Source: a virus
IMG/VR virus record: IMGVR_UViG_3300031566_000108
Location: 1-43,515 of that record
Length of the DNA stretch: 43,515 bases
Direction: 5' to 3' (one strand)
Shown piece after piece: positions 1 to 8,134 of this stretch. Both the position numbers and the translations under genes were made by a program. The notes under the pieces were generated by a model that saw nothing but the letters and a program-made list of their open reading frames with translations, was not told the origin of the DNA and made no database searches. The number at the start of each line of letters is the position of its first letter. Position 1 is the first letter of the stretch.

Positions 1-138
1 TGTTTCCACCACCGGCGTCTCCGGCGACATCTCCGGCTGGGTCCTGCCGGCCACCCTGGTGACTTTCTATGTTTCCACCACCGGCGTCTCCGGCGACATC
101 TCCGGCTGGGTCCTGCCGGCCACTCTGAGGTATTTCTA
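1..138 (+). repeat. 69-bp tandem repeat (two copies, third degenerate)
   Basis: Bases 1-54 recur exactly at 70-123, a period of 69 bp (23 codons); a third copy starts at 139 and diverges after about 12 bases. The array encodes the LRR-like units of the partial fibre gene and may continue to the left of the window. The absence of synonymous differences in the first 54 bases points to recent duplication. Confidence 0.85.
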
Positions 139-538
139 TGTTTCCACCACCTCAGTTTCATATAAGTCGCCGGGCGGGGCTTTTACTAATGTCACCAATA
201 CCCTAACGAAGATTGATTTTGATGCCTGTGCCCTCTCCAGCCAGCAGGTAGATAATGTCCTGGCCGATTTAGTGGCGAGTGGTTCCATTGGCAATGAACT
301 TGATTTAGCTGGCACAGGGGCAACTGCTAATAAGCCACCGACGATTGAAGGTCTGAAGAATAAAATCATATTAGTCAATCGCGGGTGGACGGTGGTTATC
401 ACAGCGGGAAGGTCCGTATATGCCTCTCGCCCGATGTTCAGCCGCAAACGGCCCGAGCTATGGGCGGCAGCGACGGCGGCAGAAGAGGAGCAATGGCTAA
501 CAACGATGGCAAGCGATGTATGCGTGACTATTGGGTGA
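2..538 (+). CDS. Leucine-rich-repeat-like fibre protein, 3' end (partial)
   Basis: The frame is open to the left edge, so the real start is outside the window; the GTG at 59 is only an internal codon. The visible 178 residues start with two near-identical 23-residue repeats (S-T-T-G-V-S-G-D-I-S-G-W-V-L-P-A-T-L) and a third degenerate one, a leucine-rich-repeat-like pattern. A capping segment follows (IDF-x-A-C...QVDNVLAD...GLKNK-I-LVNRGW) which recurs in the next gene around residues 475-520. The last 45 or so residues are not repetitive and are unlike the next gene. Such repeats are common in phage and bacterial surface adhesins; a fibre or decoration role is inferred. It ends 8 bases before the next gene, so both are probably co-transcribed. 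Confidence 0.75.
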   Translation, partial: VSTTGVSGDISGWVLPATLVTFYVSTTGVSGDISGWVLPATLRYFYVSTTSVSYKSPGGAFTNVTNTLTKIDFDACALSSQQVDNVLADLVASGSIGNELDLAGTGATANKPPTIEGLKNKIILVNRGWTVVITAGRSVYASRPMFSRKRPELWAAATAAEEEQWLTTMASDVCVTIG

Positions 539-546
539 GCTGTTAA

Positions 547-3500
547 ATGGGTCTCCAAGAATATACATCCGGTGCGAATAACTTCACGGCCCAGGTGACG
601 GGCGACCATACCATTATCCTCATCGGCGGGGGTGGCGGCGGCGGTGGCGGCTCAACGGCTACGAATGGTGCTGGTGGTGGCGGCGGCGGTGGCGGCGGTT
701 GCTGCATCAAAGTCGTATCGCTTACAAAAGACCAGACGTATGCCTATGCTGTAGGTGCTGCTGGTGAAGGGGGCATACAGGGAGTACCTGGTACAGGTGG
801 AGGTAATACTACCTTCGTTGTCGGTGCAACAACCTATACGGCGGGCGGAGGTGGCGGTGGTGCTGAGAACGCAGCCAAATCTACCGGCGGAGCAGGCGGA
901 ACATCCACAAATGGTGACACGAACCGCACAGGGGGTGACGGCGGTACGGGAGCGACGGGTTCGGCAGGTGGCGGCTCTGGCGCTGGCACAACCGCTAACG
1001 GCAATGCAGGTGTCATTACGGCGGGCGGTGCAGCCGTCAGCCTCTACGGTGGCAAGGGTGGCGATGGCAAGATCGGCAACAACCTAACAGGAGATGCAGG
1101 TGAATCACGTGGCGGTGGTGGCGGAGGTGGAACGGGCAAGACAGGCGATGGGAATGTAGGCTATGCCGGATATGTCCGCATTACATGGGGGTCCGTTTAT
1201 ACCGAGACGGTTAATAATTCCATCGGGATCAGCGACAACAGAACGTTGCTTCGCAATGTCCATCGCACGATCTCCGATCCGTTGGGTCTAACCGATAGCA
1301 GAACAGTTATACCTACTATTATCACTTTTTATGGCACAACCGGCGTAACGGCCGTAACGCCATTATTTACATTTTCTTCTGGAACAGTCAAGGTCTATGT
1401 TGAAGGTGAGTATGTCGAAGACCTGACCAGTGGAGTTGCTGGCAACATAGCTTTAACGGAGGATGAGAAACTTGAATATGTGATTAGCGATTGGGATGCC
1501 ATCACAAGGATTGACATCAATGGGGATAAAGTTTCCGGCAACGTCAGTGGGTGGGTAATACCAACCACTATAATATCACTGAAATTAAATTCTACTTCTG
1601 TTTCTGGTGATATTTCTGGGTGGGTATTCCCCAATACTCTTGAGCAGTTGAATTTATCTGGTACTTCTGTTTCTGGTGATATTTCTGGGTGGGTATTCCC
1701 TGAAGGTGTAGTTACTGTCAATTTTTATTTACACTACACTTCCCTGACAGGCGACATTTCCGGGTGGACGTTACCATCTCTTTGTCAGGATTTGTATTTG
1801 CATCATACTTCTGTTTCGGGTGATATTTCCGGGTGGGTATTACCTACAGATTTTATGCTTCTTTATATAAATGATACGGCAATAGATTATGATTCATCGG
1901 GTGGTGCACTTGCAGACTATCCGATGGACCTCTCTCAGATCAACTTTAGTAGTTGTTTGTTGACTCAATCTCAGGTCGATAATGTTTTAGCTGATTGCGT
2001 GACCGGTGCTTCAACAAACAGAACACTTTGGATAGCGGGTACGAATGCCGAGCCTTCGGCCACTGGCCTGTCCAACAAAGCAATTTTGGTATCGAGGGGA
2101 TGGACTGTTGAGACTACAGGTGTTAACGAGTACATAAAAACAATCAACGATTCATTGGGCGTGACGGACGCAAGGACACTTATCAGAAACGTCTTGTGCA
2201 CGTTCGATGAGTCGATGGGGGTCGCGGATGACCGCAGCCCTGTCAATGCGACACTGCGCTTGGTGGCAGAGGCATTGGGTCTGACGGATGCTACAATCAG
2301 CACAAAAGGGATTCTGCGAATAATGGAAGAATCGCTGGGCTTGACCGATGCCAATGCAAAAAACGAAGGCAAATCTCTGTTAGACGGTCTGGGCATTGAA
2401 GATTCAATGTCACGCACTTACGTAGGTCTCAGAACGATAGCCGAATCGCTGGGCATAACGGACGATGCTGATTTTGCCGCTGTGTTTTTGCGAGCGTTAT
2501 CTGAATCCATCGGCTTGACCGATTCACGCTCAATAGTCAAGGGCCTTAACCGTACCGTCGCCGATACTCTGGGGCTGGCAGATGAGACGGTTCGTCTCTC
2601 TATCATGTTGAGAATCGTCTCTGAATCGCTTGGCATTACGGATGCTACATCGAGAGTTGTTGAGTCGAATAGGATGCTTGGCGACACGCTGGGCTTGAGC
2701 GACAGTCCTATGGTCTATGAGACGCTCGTCGCCATAGCCGAATCTTTAGGTGTCCTTGATGCAACGGCAAAGGGCGAAGGCAAAACACTTGCTGACGCCC
2801 TGGGGATGGCTGACGAGACGACAAGGGTTTCCGTTGTTGTGAGAGTCCTCACTGAGTCTTTGGGGTTGACTGATAGCACGTCAAAAGTATGGGTGGCTCT
2901 CAGAGTCCTCGCTGACGATCTCGGCCTTACGGATATCATGTCCGAGGTCTTCGTCCCAGCAGGCGCCGAACAATTCGAGCGAACGGTGAATGATGCGTTG
3001 GGACTTACGGACAGCAGCTCCAAAATTCACGTTGCGCTGCGGATACTGTCCGAGAGCCTCGGCCTGACGGATTCTATTGCCAGACTCTTCATCGTCAGCC
3101 GGCTCATTAGTGACAGCGAAGGTCTGACCGACGGGCGGGTTCTCGGTAGAGTTGTGGCGATGACCGACAGCCTGGGTCTGACAGATAGCCTCACAAAAGT
3201 GATGGTCATTCTCCGCACGCAGAACGACCCCCTGGCGTTGAGCGATTCGCTGACTTCGCTGCTCTCGATTCTGAGGACGGCCATGGATGCGATGGCCATA
3301 TCAGATACAGTATCCAAGGGTGAAGGCAAAACTTTGGCTGATTCCATCGGGATTACTGATTCGGCGACCCATGTTTACGGATGCCTGAAAACGATAGCGG
3401 ATTCTCTCGGCCTGGCTGACGACATTGGGCTGGTATGGGCAGTCATCAGGGAAGTCGCCGATGGATTAGGGCTCACAGACGCGATCGAGACGGACGGCGT

Positions 3501-4929
3501 TGGTGTTTATTTCAGGGTTATAAATGATGCTCTCGGCCTGAGCGATATCACAACAAGAAATTTCGTCGTCCTGCGTATTCTGTCGGAAAGTTTATCTGTA
3601 AGCGATTCAGTAATAAGCCTGTTTGCGATCAGCAAACTCATAAGCGATAGCGAGGGAATTACGGACGGCCTTACCTTGCGTAGGGTTTTGTCTATCACGG
3701 ACGCATTGGGGCTGACAGATGATTTCACGAAGCAATTGTCTATCGTCAAAACGCAGAGCGATGAGGTTGCCTTGACCGATGCTCTGGGTTCATTGCTTCT
3801 GATGCTTCGGACAGTACAAGAGAACATTGGAATTACAGATTCGACTTCTAAGGACGAACACAAATCGCTCTCAGAGTCAATCGGATTGACCGACTCAACT
3901 TCCCGCGTCTATGTCGCGTTGAGAACGATAGCCAATTCGCTCGGCATGACCGATGACATGACCCGCGTGTGGACAGTACTCAGGACTGTCAGTAACGCCC
4001 TGGGTATTACAGACCTGATGGATTACGAGGGCGTTGGCAACTTCGTCAAAACGATCAACAACACCGTGGGATTGACGGACGATACCTTGAAAGTCTGCGT
4101 TGTTCTCAGGGTGCTTTCTGAGACTCTCGGTCTGACTGACTCCATAGCCACGCTGTTTGCGATGAGCCGTTTCATCAGCGATAGCGAGGGTATCACGGAC
4201 GGCACGATCTTGGCCAGAGCGTTGTCGATAACAGACAGTTTCGGCATGACGGACGAGTTCAGCAGATTGTTGACTGTCGTGAGAACCGAGAATAACGCCG
4301 TTGGCATGAGCGATTCCATGTCACGTTTTATTGGTATCGTTCGAGCCATTATTGACCTGATGGGGTCAACGGATTCAGCTACCAAACTCCACGCCATGAT
4401 GCGGACAGTCTCGGACAGCATCGGCGTGGCTGATAGTTATTCGTCTGTTTGGTCAGTCCTGCGGACTATAGACGAGACAATGGGTCTTTCCGACCTTATG
4501 GACTATGACGCCGCAGGGATTATCGTTCGCATCATCAACGACGTTCTCGGCCTCACCGATGCCCGGTCAAAAGTCCATATCGCCCTCCGGGCGCTTACCG
4601 AATCGCTGAATATATCCGACTCCGTTGCTCGTCTGTTTGCCGTCAGCCGAATTGTCAGCGACTCGCAAGGGCTGACCGACAGCCTCGTTTTGGGCCGGCT
4701 CATCGCCGTGTCGGACACTCTCGGGATCACAGATTCCGTCGTGAAACTGATTGATTATCTGCGGACGCAGACCGATTCCATAGGAACGCTCGATGCCATG
4801 ATTAGAGTAATTCAGGCACTTCGGACGATAGAGGATGGCATGGGTATCTCGGACGTAGAAACGCATCAGTTCGATGCTTTGATTAAGGCGGCATGGGCTT
4901 TCATGGTCACGAGGCAAACGCATAGTTGA
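547..4929 (+). CDS. Giant repeat fibre protein: Gly-rich, LRR-like and ~46 LGLTD repeats
   Basis: 1460 residues, ATG start after a GGGTGA ribosome site. Residues ~20-215 are extremely Gly/Ala-rich, as in phage tail-fibre 'glycine-rich' domains. Residues ~220-255 hold two isolated D-x-L/I-G-I/L-T/S-D repeats. Residues ~330-470 hold four or five LRR-like V-S-G-D-I-S-G-W-V-x-P units homologous to the previous gene, followed by the same cap segment. From residue ~525 to ~1445 an array of about 46 repeats of 19-20 residues (R-T-I-A-D/E-S-L-G-L-T-D-S-x-S-x-V-x-V-x-L) fills the protein. There is no signal peptide or membrane span. I infer a long rod-like virion fibre; the family and fold of the LGLTD repeat are not known to me. 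It lies upstream of the head-tail connector genes, so a head fibre is as possible as a tail fibre. Confidence 0.8.
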   Translation: MGLQEYTSGANNFTAQVTGDHTIILIGGGGGGGGGSTATNGAGGGGGGGGGCCIKVVSLTKDQTYAYAVGAAGEGGIQGVPGTGGGNTTFVVGATTYTAGGGGGGAENAAKSTGGAGGTSTNGDTNRTGGDGGTGATGSAGGGSGAGTTANGNAGVITAGGAAVSLYGGKGGDGKIGNNLTGDAGESRGGGGGGGTGKTGDGNVGYAGYVRITWGSVYTETVNNSIGISDNRTLLRNVHRTISDPLGLTDSRTVIPTIITFYGTTGVTAVTPLFTFSSGTVKVYVEGEYVEDLTSGVAGNIALTEDEKLEYVISDWDAITRIDINGDKVSGNVSGWVIPTTIISLKLNSTSVSGDISGWVFPNTLEQLNLSGTSVSGDISGWVFPEGVVTVNFYLHYTSLTGDISGWTLPSLCQDLYLHHTSVSGDISGWVLPTDFMLLYINDTAIDYDSSGGALADYPMDLSQINFSSCLLTQSQVDNVLADCVTGASTNRTLWIAGTNAEPSATGLSNKAILVSRGWTVETTGVNEYIKTINDSLGVTDARTLIRNVLCTFDESMGVADDRSPVNATLRLVAEALGLTDATISTKGILRIMEESLGLTDANAKNEGKSLLDGLGIEDSMSRTYVGLRTIAESLGITDDADFAAVFLRALSESIGLTDSRSIVKGLNRTVADTLGLADETVRLSIMLRIVSESLGITDATSRVVESNRMLGDTLGLSDSPMVYETLVAIAESLGVLDATAKGEGKTLADALGMADETTRVSVVVRVLTESLGLTDSTSKVWVALRVLADDLGLTDIMSEVFVPAGAEQFERTVNDALGLTDSSSKIHVALRILSESLGLTDSIARLFIVSRLISDSEGLTDGRVLGRVVAMTDSLGLTDSLTKVMVILRTQNDPLALSDSLTSLLSILRTAMDAMAISDTVSKGEGKTLADSIGITDSATHVYGCLKTIADSLGLADDIGLVWAVIREVADGLGLTDAIETDGVGVYFRVINDALGLSDITTRNFVVLRILSESLSVSDSVISLFAISKLISDSEGITDGLTLRRVLSITDALGLTDDFTKQLSIVKTQSDEVALTDALGSLLLMLRTVQENIGITDSTSKDEHKSLSESIGLTDSTSRVYVALRTIANSLGMTDDMTRVWTVLRTVSNALGITDLMDYEGVGNFVKTINNTVGLTDDTLKVCVVLRVLSETLGLTDSIATLFAMSRFISDSEGITDGTILARALSITDSFGMTDEFSRLLTVVRTENNAVGMSDSMSRFIGIVRAIIDLMGSTDSATKLHAMMRTVSDSIGVADSYSSVWSVLRTIDETMGLSDLMDYDAAGIIVRIINDVLGLTDARSKVHIALRALTESLNISDSVARLFAVSRIVSDSQGLTDSLVLGRLIAVSDTLGITDSVVKLIDYLRTQTDSIGTLDAMIRVIQALRTIEDGMGISDVETHQFDALIKAAWAFMVTRQTHS
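2125..4880 (+). repeat. LGLTD repeat array (~46 units, with ~500-bp superrepeat)
   Basis: Units of 57-60 bp encode variants of D/E-S-L-G-L/I/V-T/S-D; I counted about 46 by eye. A higher-order period is visible: the non-repeat spacer with G-A/V-G...V/I-N-D/N...LGLTD recurs at about 2958, 3497, 4030 and 4510, each followed by the same order of sub-repeats, including an S-D-S-E/Q-G-L/I-T-D unit. Copies differ a lot at the DNA level, so the array is old and held by protein selection rather than recent slippage. Confidence 0.85.
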
Positions 4930-4932
4930 AAG

Positions 4933-5403
4933 ATGAAAATTAAGAAAACGAAACTATCGACCGGATATCACTATACCAGCAATGATTGCTGGAAGAAGAT
5001 TCAAGCGGAGGGCCTGCAACCCTATGAAATTCATAAGCAGGCGTTGGTCTCTCTTTTTAGAACACACTGCATTAGAGGCATCTGGCTTTGGGACATGAAA
5101 ATTACCGGTCTGGCTCACAGGGGTTGCATACTCTATCAAATGGCCCACAAGAATACCGTCAATGCAGTTCTTTTGCGTGTGAGATTTGACCGAAAAAAAA
5201 CCTTGCGTGTACCGGGTCATCCCGACGATAGGGTTACTCTTCTTCACTCCGGCCATTTAGAGAACCTTAAATATCATACGGGACAGGAAAAGGCTGTTAT
5301 TGTATGCGAACCTATACCACCGTCACAGATCGAGTTGGTTGAGAAGTACTGTTTACTGGATATCTGGAAACAGAAAGGGAAACGAAAGCGAAGGTCATTG
5401 TGA
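4933..5403 (+). CDS. Hypothetical protein, 156 aa
   Basis: ATG start three bases after the fibre gene stop, so translation is probably coupled. The N-terminus (Y-H-Y-T-S...W-x-x-I-x-x-E-G-L-x-P) resembles the opening strand and helix of small ADP-ribosyltransferase-like or RNA 2'-phosphotransferase-like folds, but I cannot identify the other catalytic residues, so this is only a weak hint. The C-terminus is very basic (K-x-K-G-K-R-K-R-R). No signal peptide or membrane span. Its place after the fibre and before a strong terminator makes it the last gene of that transcription unit. It could be a chaperone for the fibre or an accessory enzyme. Confidence 0.65.
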   Translation: MKIKKTKLSTGYHYTSNDCWKKIQAEGLQPYEIHKQALVSLFRTHCIRGIWLWDMKITGLAHRGCILYQMAHKNTVNAVLLRVRFDRKKTLRVPGHPDDRVTLLHSGHLENLKYHTGQEKAVIVCEPIPPSQIELVEKYCLLDIWKQKGKRKRRSL

Positions 5404-5430
5404 CCATTAACGACTAAGCCAAAAGAAGAG

Positions 5431-5526
5431 CAGGCACAAGCGGAGTAGCTACCGCCGAGTGCTGTAACCACGAAGCCTGTTACAGGGGCTGCGAGGTCGA
5501 AAGACTTTGCAGCCCCTTTTTCTTTT
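5431..5526 (+). terminator. Strong intrinsic terminator preceded by smaller hairpins
   Basis: GGGGCTGC (5485-5492) pairs with GCAGCCCC (5509-5516); the inner bases AGGTC-GAAA-GACTT extend the stem to a GAAA tetraloop, and TTTTTCTTTT follows at once. Upstream, CTGTAAC (5462-5468) can pair with GTTACAG (5479-5485), and GCGG/CCGC (5440-5455) forms another short hairpin. CAGGC at 5431 could also pair with GCCTG at 5475. The whole 5404-5556 gap is therefore structured RNA that ends the fibre transcription unit. Confidence 0.8.
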
Positions 5527-5556
5527 GGCAAAAAAAAAACTGAAAGGATTTATGCA

Positions 5557-6069
5557 ATGCAAGAACAAACAGTGAAAAAAGATGGCGTGTGTTTGAGAGG
5601 CGAGGTCATTGCCGAGTTGAGGGGCAAAGACGGCAGGCTCAAGGAAAGACAGGTGTTTCACAACCTGGTGACGGACCAGGGCGACATTTTCGCCAAGTCA
5701 GCGATCTATACAGCGGCTTACTCGACCTGGGGCATGAAGCTCGGCACAGCGACGACGGAAGCAGCCAAGAACGGGGCGGGTAGCTTTCAAGCTGTTGCCG
5801 ACTATGTGGACGGCTCGGCCAAAGCATTGGATGACAGCACGCCGAAAGAGGGTGCCTCAGCTAACATTTGCCAGTTCCGCAGACTATGGGCAGCGGGTGA
5901 AGGAACCTCCGCGACGATTAACCGCGTGTCCATTGTCGACAACACGACAAATGCCGGCGAAGCCGATGCAACTCACACCTATGCGATTGCCGTCTTCGCT
6001 GCACAGATCGCCAAAGGCGCCGATGATACTTTGACGGTCACATGGAACGTGACGTATCTCGGTGCGTGA
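5557..6069 (+). CDS. Phage structural-type protein, 170 aa
   Basis: ATG with an upstream AAAGGA site. The N-terminal part (G-E-V-I-A-E-L-R-G-K-D-G-R-L-K-E-R-Q-V-F-H-N-L-V-T) and the beta-rich remainder (alternating T/V/I, ending V-T-W-N-V-T-Y-L) look like virion surface or baseplate proteins annotated in many siphophages as hypothetical structural proteins. No catalytic motif, signal peptide or membrane segment. It is the first gene after the strong terminator at 5485, so it needs its own promoter or read-through. Decoration protein or fibre-base component are both possible. Confidence 0.65.
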   Translation: MQEQTVKKDGVCLRGEVIAELRGKDGRLKERQVFHNLVTDQGDIFAKSAIYTAAYSTWGMKLGTATTEAAKNGAGSFQAVADYVDGSAKALDDSTPKEGASANICQFRRLWAAGEGTSATINRVSIVDNTTNAGEADATHTYAIAVFAAQIAKGADDTLTVTWNVTYLGA

Positions 6070-6078
6070 TAAGCACTT

Positions 6079-6717
6079 ATGAACTTTTGTGAATGTGGTT
6101 GCGGTGAGATGACAAAACCTGGCAACAGGTACGTGGCGCAACATCACCATAGAGGTAAGTCGCCTTCTCCAGAATCTAACGAGAAAAGACGGCAAACGCA
6201 GTTAGGCAGAAAGCGCTCTGAGAAACACAAGAAAACAAGGGCGGCCCATAAAGAGAATTGCCAATGTTTCTGCTGTAGGAATAAGAGAGGCGAACTCAAG
6301 GGTGACAATTGCCCCAATTATGGCCGACGACACACTGAAGATCACAAAAGAAAAGTAAGTAAAGTTCTCAGATCGAGAGGTGGGCACCGGTTTGATTGTC
6401 TGTGTCCATTCTGCAAAGCGAAGAAAGGCCAGCATCCTAATTGGCATGGTGGCATTTCGAGAGAAGGATACCCATGCAGATTCAATGAGAAATTGAAAGA
6501 GGATGTCAGAAAACGAGATGGGAATATCTGCCAGGTATGCAACAAGACTCGGGAAGAAAATGGAAGAAAGTTGGATGTTCATCACATCGATTACGACAAA
6601 GAAAATGTTGCGATGAACAATCTCGTTTCTCTCTGTAGAAGCTGTAACGTCAAAGTGAACAAAGACAGGGAACACTGGTCGAATTATTTTCTTCTGCGTT
6701 GGATATTGGTGGCGTAA
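6079..6717 (+). CDS. HNH homing endonuclease with NUMOD3-like motifs
   Basis: 212 residues. The N-terminal half is basic and Cys/His-rich (C-x-C-G-C-G..., C-x-C-F-C-C, C-L-C-P-F-C) with NUMOD3-type motifs (G-R-K-R-S-E-K-H-K-K and G-R-R-H-T-E-D-H-K-R-K) known as DNA-binding modules of phage homing endonucleases. The C-terminal part has an HNH core (C-Q-V-C...L-D-V-H-H-I-D-Y-D-K-E-N...N-N-L-V-S-L-C-R-S-C-N). It has lower GC than its structural neighbours, consistent with a free-standing mobile gene inserted between virion genes. There is no visible intron around it. It would nick or cut an allele lacking the insertion. Confidence 0.9.
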   Translation: MNFCECGCGEMTKPGNRYVAQHHHRGKSPSPESNEKRRQTQLGRKRSEKHKKTRAAHKENCQCFCCRNKRGELKGDNCPNYGRRHTEDHKRKVSKVLRSRGGHRFDCLCPFCKAKKGQHPNWHGGISREGYPCRFNEKLKEDVRKRDGNICQVCNKTREENGRKLDVHHIDYDKENVAMNNLVSLCRSCNVKVNKDREHWSNYFLLRWILVA

Positions 6718-6728
6718 AGGGGCATAAA

Positions 6729-7211
6729 ATGCAGGCTACCTACTCAGGACAGGCCAATGAAGTCGGCCTGCCGATAGTGGCTAAGGCCAGCGGCAATCCG
6801 ATTACAGCGGGGACGATCAACTTCTATCTGCGAGACGTGGATACGGGCGATTGGTTTCAGGGCTCCGACCAGACCTGGCAATCGAGCGAGTCCATTGCTG
6901 GCGCCGGCGGTCATGTCGCGGATGGCCATTGGTCGGTGTCTCTACCGACAGAAGCATGGCTCGACGGGCATCGCTATCGTCTCTATGCAAAAGAATCCGG
7001 CGATCTGCATATCCCCGTGGCCGACAGCATCCTGTGTCTGTTTGCCAATTTACTGCGGATTTCTTCGGCCTGGCTGATGGGAATATGGCGCGATAAACCT
7101 ACCGACTCCACCGTCAAACAGTTGCTCGACCCCGTGGATGGCACGACGGTGATTCTGGAAATCGCACTCAGTGAGACGACGCCGTACAAGACGGTGACAG
7201 TGAAGATATGA
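6729..7211 (+). CDS. Hypothetical virion protein, 160 aa
   Basis: I choose the ATG at 6729, behind an AAGGGG site, over an in-frame TTG at 6699 that would overlap the HNH gene. The protein begins A-T-Y-S-G-Q-A-N-E-V-G-L-P-I-V-A-K-A-S-G-N-P-I-T-A-G-T-I-N-F-Y-L, a beta-strand-rich pattern seen in adhesin or baseplate domains that hold short polymer-like modules. It contains several Trp residues and no enzymatic motif. It overlaps the next gene by ATGA, so the two are translationally coupled and this belongs to the head-tail/tail operon. Confidence 0.65.
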   Translation: MQATYSGQANEVGLPIVAKASGNPITAGTINFYLRDVDTGDWFQGSDQTWQSSESIAGAGGHVADGHWSVSLPTEAWLDGHRYRLYAKESGDLHIPVADSILCLFANLLRISSAWLMGIWRDKPTDSTVKQLLDPVDGTTVILEIALSETTPYKTVTVKI

Positions 7212-7669
7212 GGATACAGGGCAATGACCTGATGGCGTTTTTCACCGGCGGCGTGCTGGAGTCGATTGATACGCCGACGGCGCCGACCGTGTCAGGGACG
7301 GCCACCGAGCTTGATACGGAGATGCTGGAGGCGGTCGATGAGATTATCGCCGAGCTCGGAAAGGTGTTAACCTTTTGGGTGTATCCCACGGAGACCTACA
7401 ACCCGGCCACAGGCAAGAAGACAACCTCTGACGCGACACAATACAACAAAAAGGCCATTCCGCCTTATGAGGTGTCTTTGAAGTACGTTGACGGGGACCT
7501 GGTCAAGGTCGGCGATTTGGCGACGGGCGTGCCAGCGAAGGACATCGAGTTTACTCCAGAGAAGGGCATGAAGGTCAGCATCGACACAGCCATTTGGGTA
7601 ATTACGCGAGTAGCGCCGATATACAGCGGCGAATGGATTTGTCTATATCTGTTGCAACTAAGGAGATAA
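7208..7669 (+). CDS. Probable head-closure (stopper) protein
   Basis: 153 residues; start overlaps the upstream stop as ATGA. The middle and C-terminus (Y-N-P-A-T-G-K-K-T-T...P-P-Y-E-V...D-G-D-L-V-K-V-G-D...F-T-P-E-K-G-M-K-V-S-I-D...I-W-V-I-T-R-V-A-P-I-Y-S-G) follow the usual plan of small SH3/beta-barrel head-closure proteins: a disordered loop, a 'GDL' strand and a final strand describing what the value is measured against. Location directly before the HK97 gp10-like gene fits the standard siphophage order. The assignment rests on pattern and context only. Confidence 0.6.
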   Translation: MRIQGNDLMAFFTGGVLESIDTPTAPTVSGTATELDTEMLEAVDEIIAELGKVLTFWVYPTETYNPATGKKTTSDATQYNKKAIPPYEVSLKYVDGDLVKVGDLATGVPAKDIEFTPEKGMKVSIDTAIWVITRVAPIYSGEWICLYLLQLRR

Positions 7670-7673
7670 CACA

Positions 7674-7736
7674 ATGCCGTGCCATAAGGAAAAAAGAAAA
7701 GGCGGCGGGAAAGGCAAGAAAGGCAAAGGCCGGTGA
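7674..7736 (+). CDS. 20-residue Lys/Gly-rich basic peptide
   Basis: A textbook AAGGAGATAAC site sits just upstream of ATG 7674. The peptide begins M-P-C-H-K-E-K-R-K and continues with G/K repeats to a C-terminal G-R; 12 of 20 residues are basic, counting the His. Its TGA overlaps the GTG start of the gp10-like gene (GTGA), so it may act as a translational relay for that gene, as a nucleic-acid-binding peptide, or both. No family known to me. Confidence 0.5.
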   Translation: MPCHKEKRKGGGKGKKGKGR

Positions 7737-8131
7737 CGGACAACCTCGCTCAATTCAATCGAGAGATCGACGCCTTTGCCCGCAAGGTGCCGGATAGGGC
7801 CGTCACGCTGCACAAGAAAGTCGCGTTCGAGGCCCTACGCCGGCTGGTTTCCAAAACTCCCGTCGATACCGGCAGGGCCCGCGGCGACTGGCAGGTGACC
7901 ATTGGTGACCCGGCCACAGGACAGCTCGATGTGCTCGATGTCAGCGGAAGCCTGACGGTCGCCGCCGGTTTGGCGGCTCTTGCGGGTTTGCCGCCCTATC
8001 AAATCGTCTGGATCAGCAACAACGTCGATTATATCGAACGGCTGGAGCACGGGCACAGCAAGCAGGCGCCCGAGGGAATGCTGGCCGTGACTGTCGAAGA
8101 GTTGCGGGCGATGTTCAGGGAGGCGGCGTAA
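7733..8131 (+). CDS. HK97 gp10-like head-tail connector protein
   Basis: 132 residues from a GTG that overlaps the stop of the basic peptide. The pattern L-A-Q-F-N-R-E-I-D-A-F-A-R-K-V-P...V-A-F-E-A-L-R-R-L-V-S-K-T-P-V-D-T-G-R-A-R-G-D-W, then N-N-V-D-Y-I-E-R-L-E-H-G-H-S-K-Q-A-P-E-G-M, is the hallmark of the HK97 gp10 / neck protein family (long helix, 'TPVDTGRARGxW', 'YxxxxExGxSxQAPxGM'). The family sits at the interface between head-closure and tail terminator, matching its neighbours on both sides. Confidence 0.9.
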   Translation: MTDNLAQFNREIDAFARKVPDRAVTLHKKVAFEALRRLVSKTPVDTGRARGDWQVTIGDPATGQLDVLDVSGSLTVAAGLAALAGLPPYQIVWISNNVDYIERLEHGHSKQAPEGMLAVTVEELRAMFREAA

Positions 8132-8134
8132 CGC

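Noticed and set aside
2-1087. Antisense and +1-frame proteins over the Gly-rich and repeat regions
   Set aside because: Repetitive DNA keeps several frames open; only the frame encoding the regular repeats makes sense.
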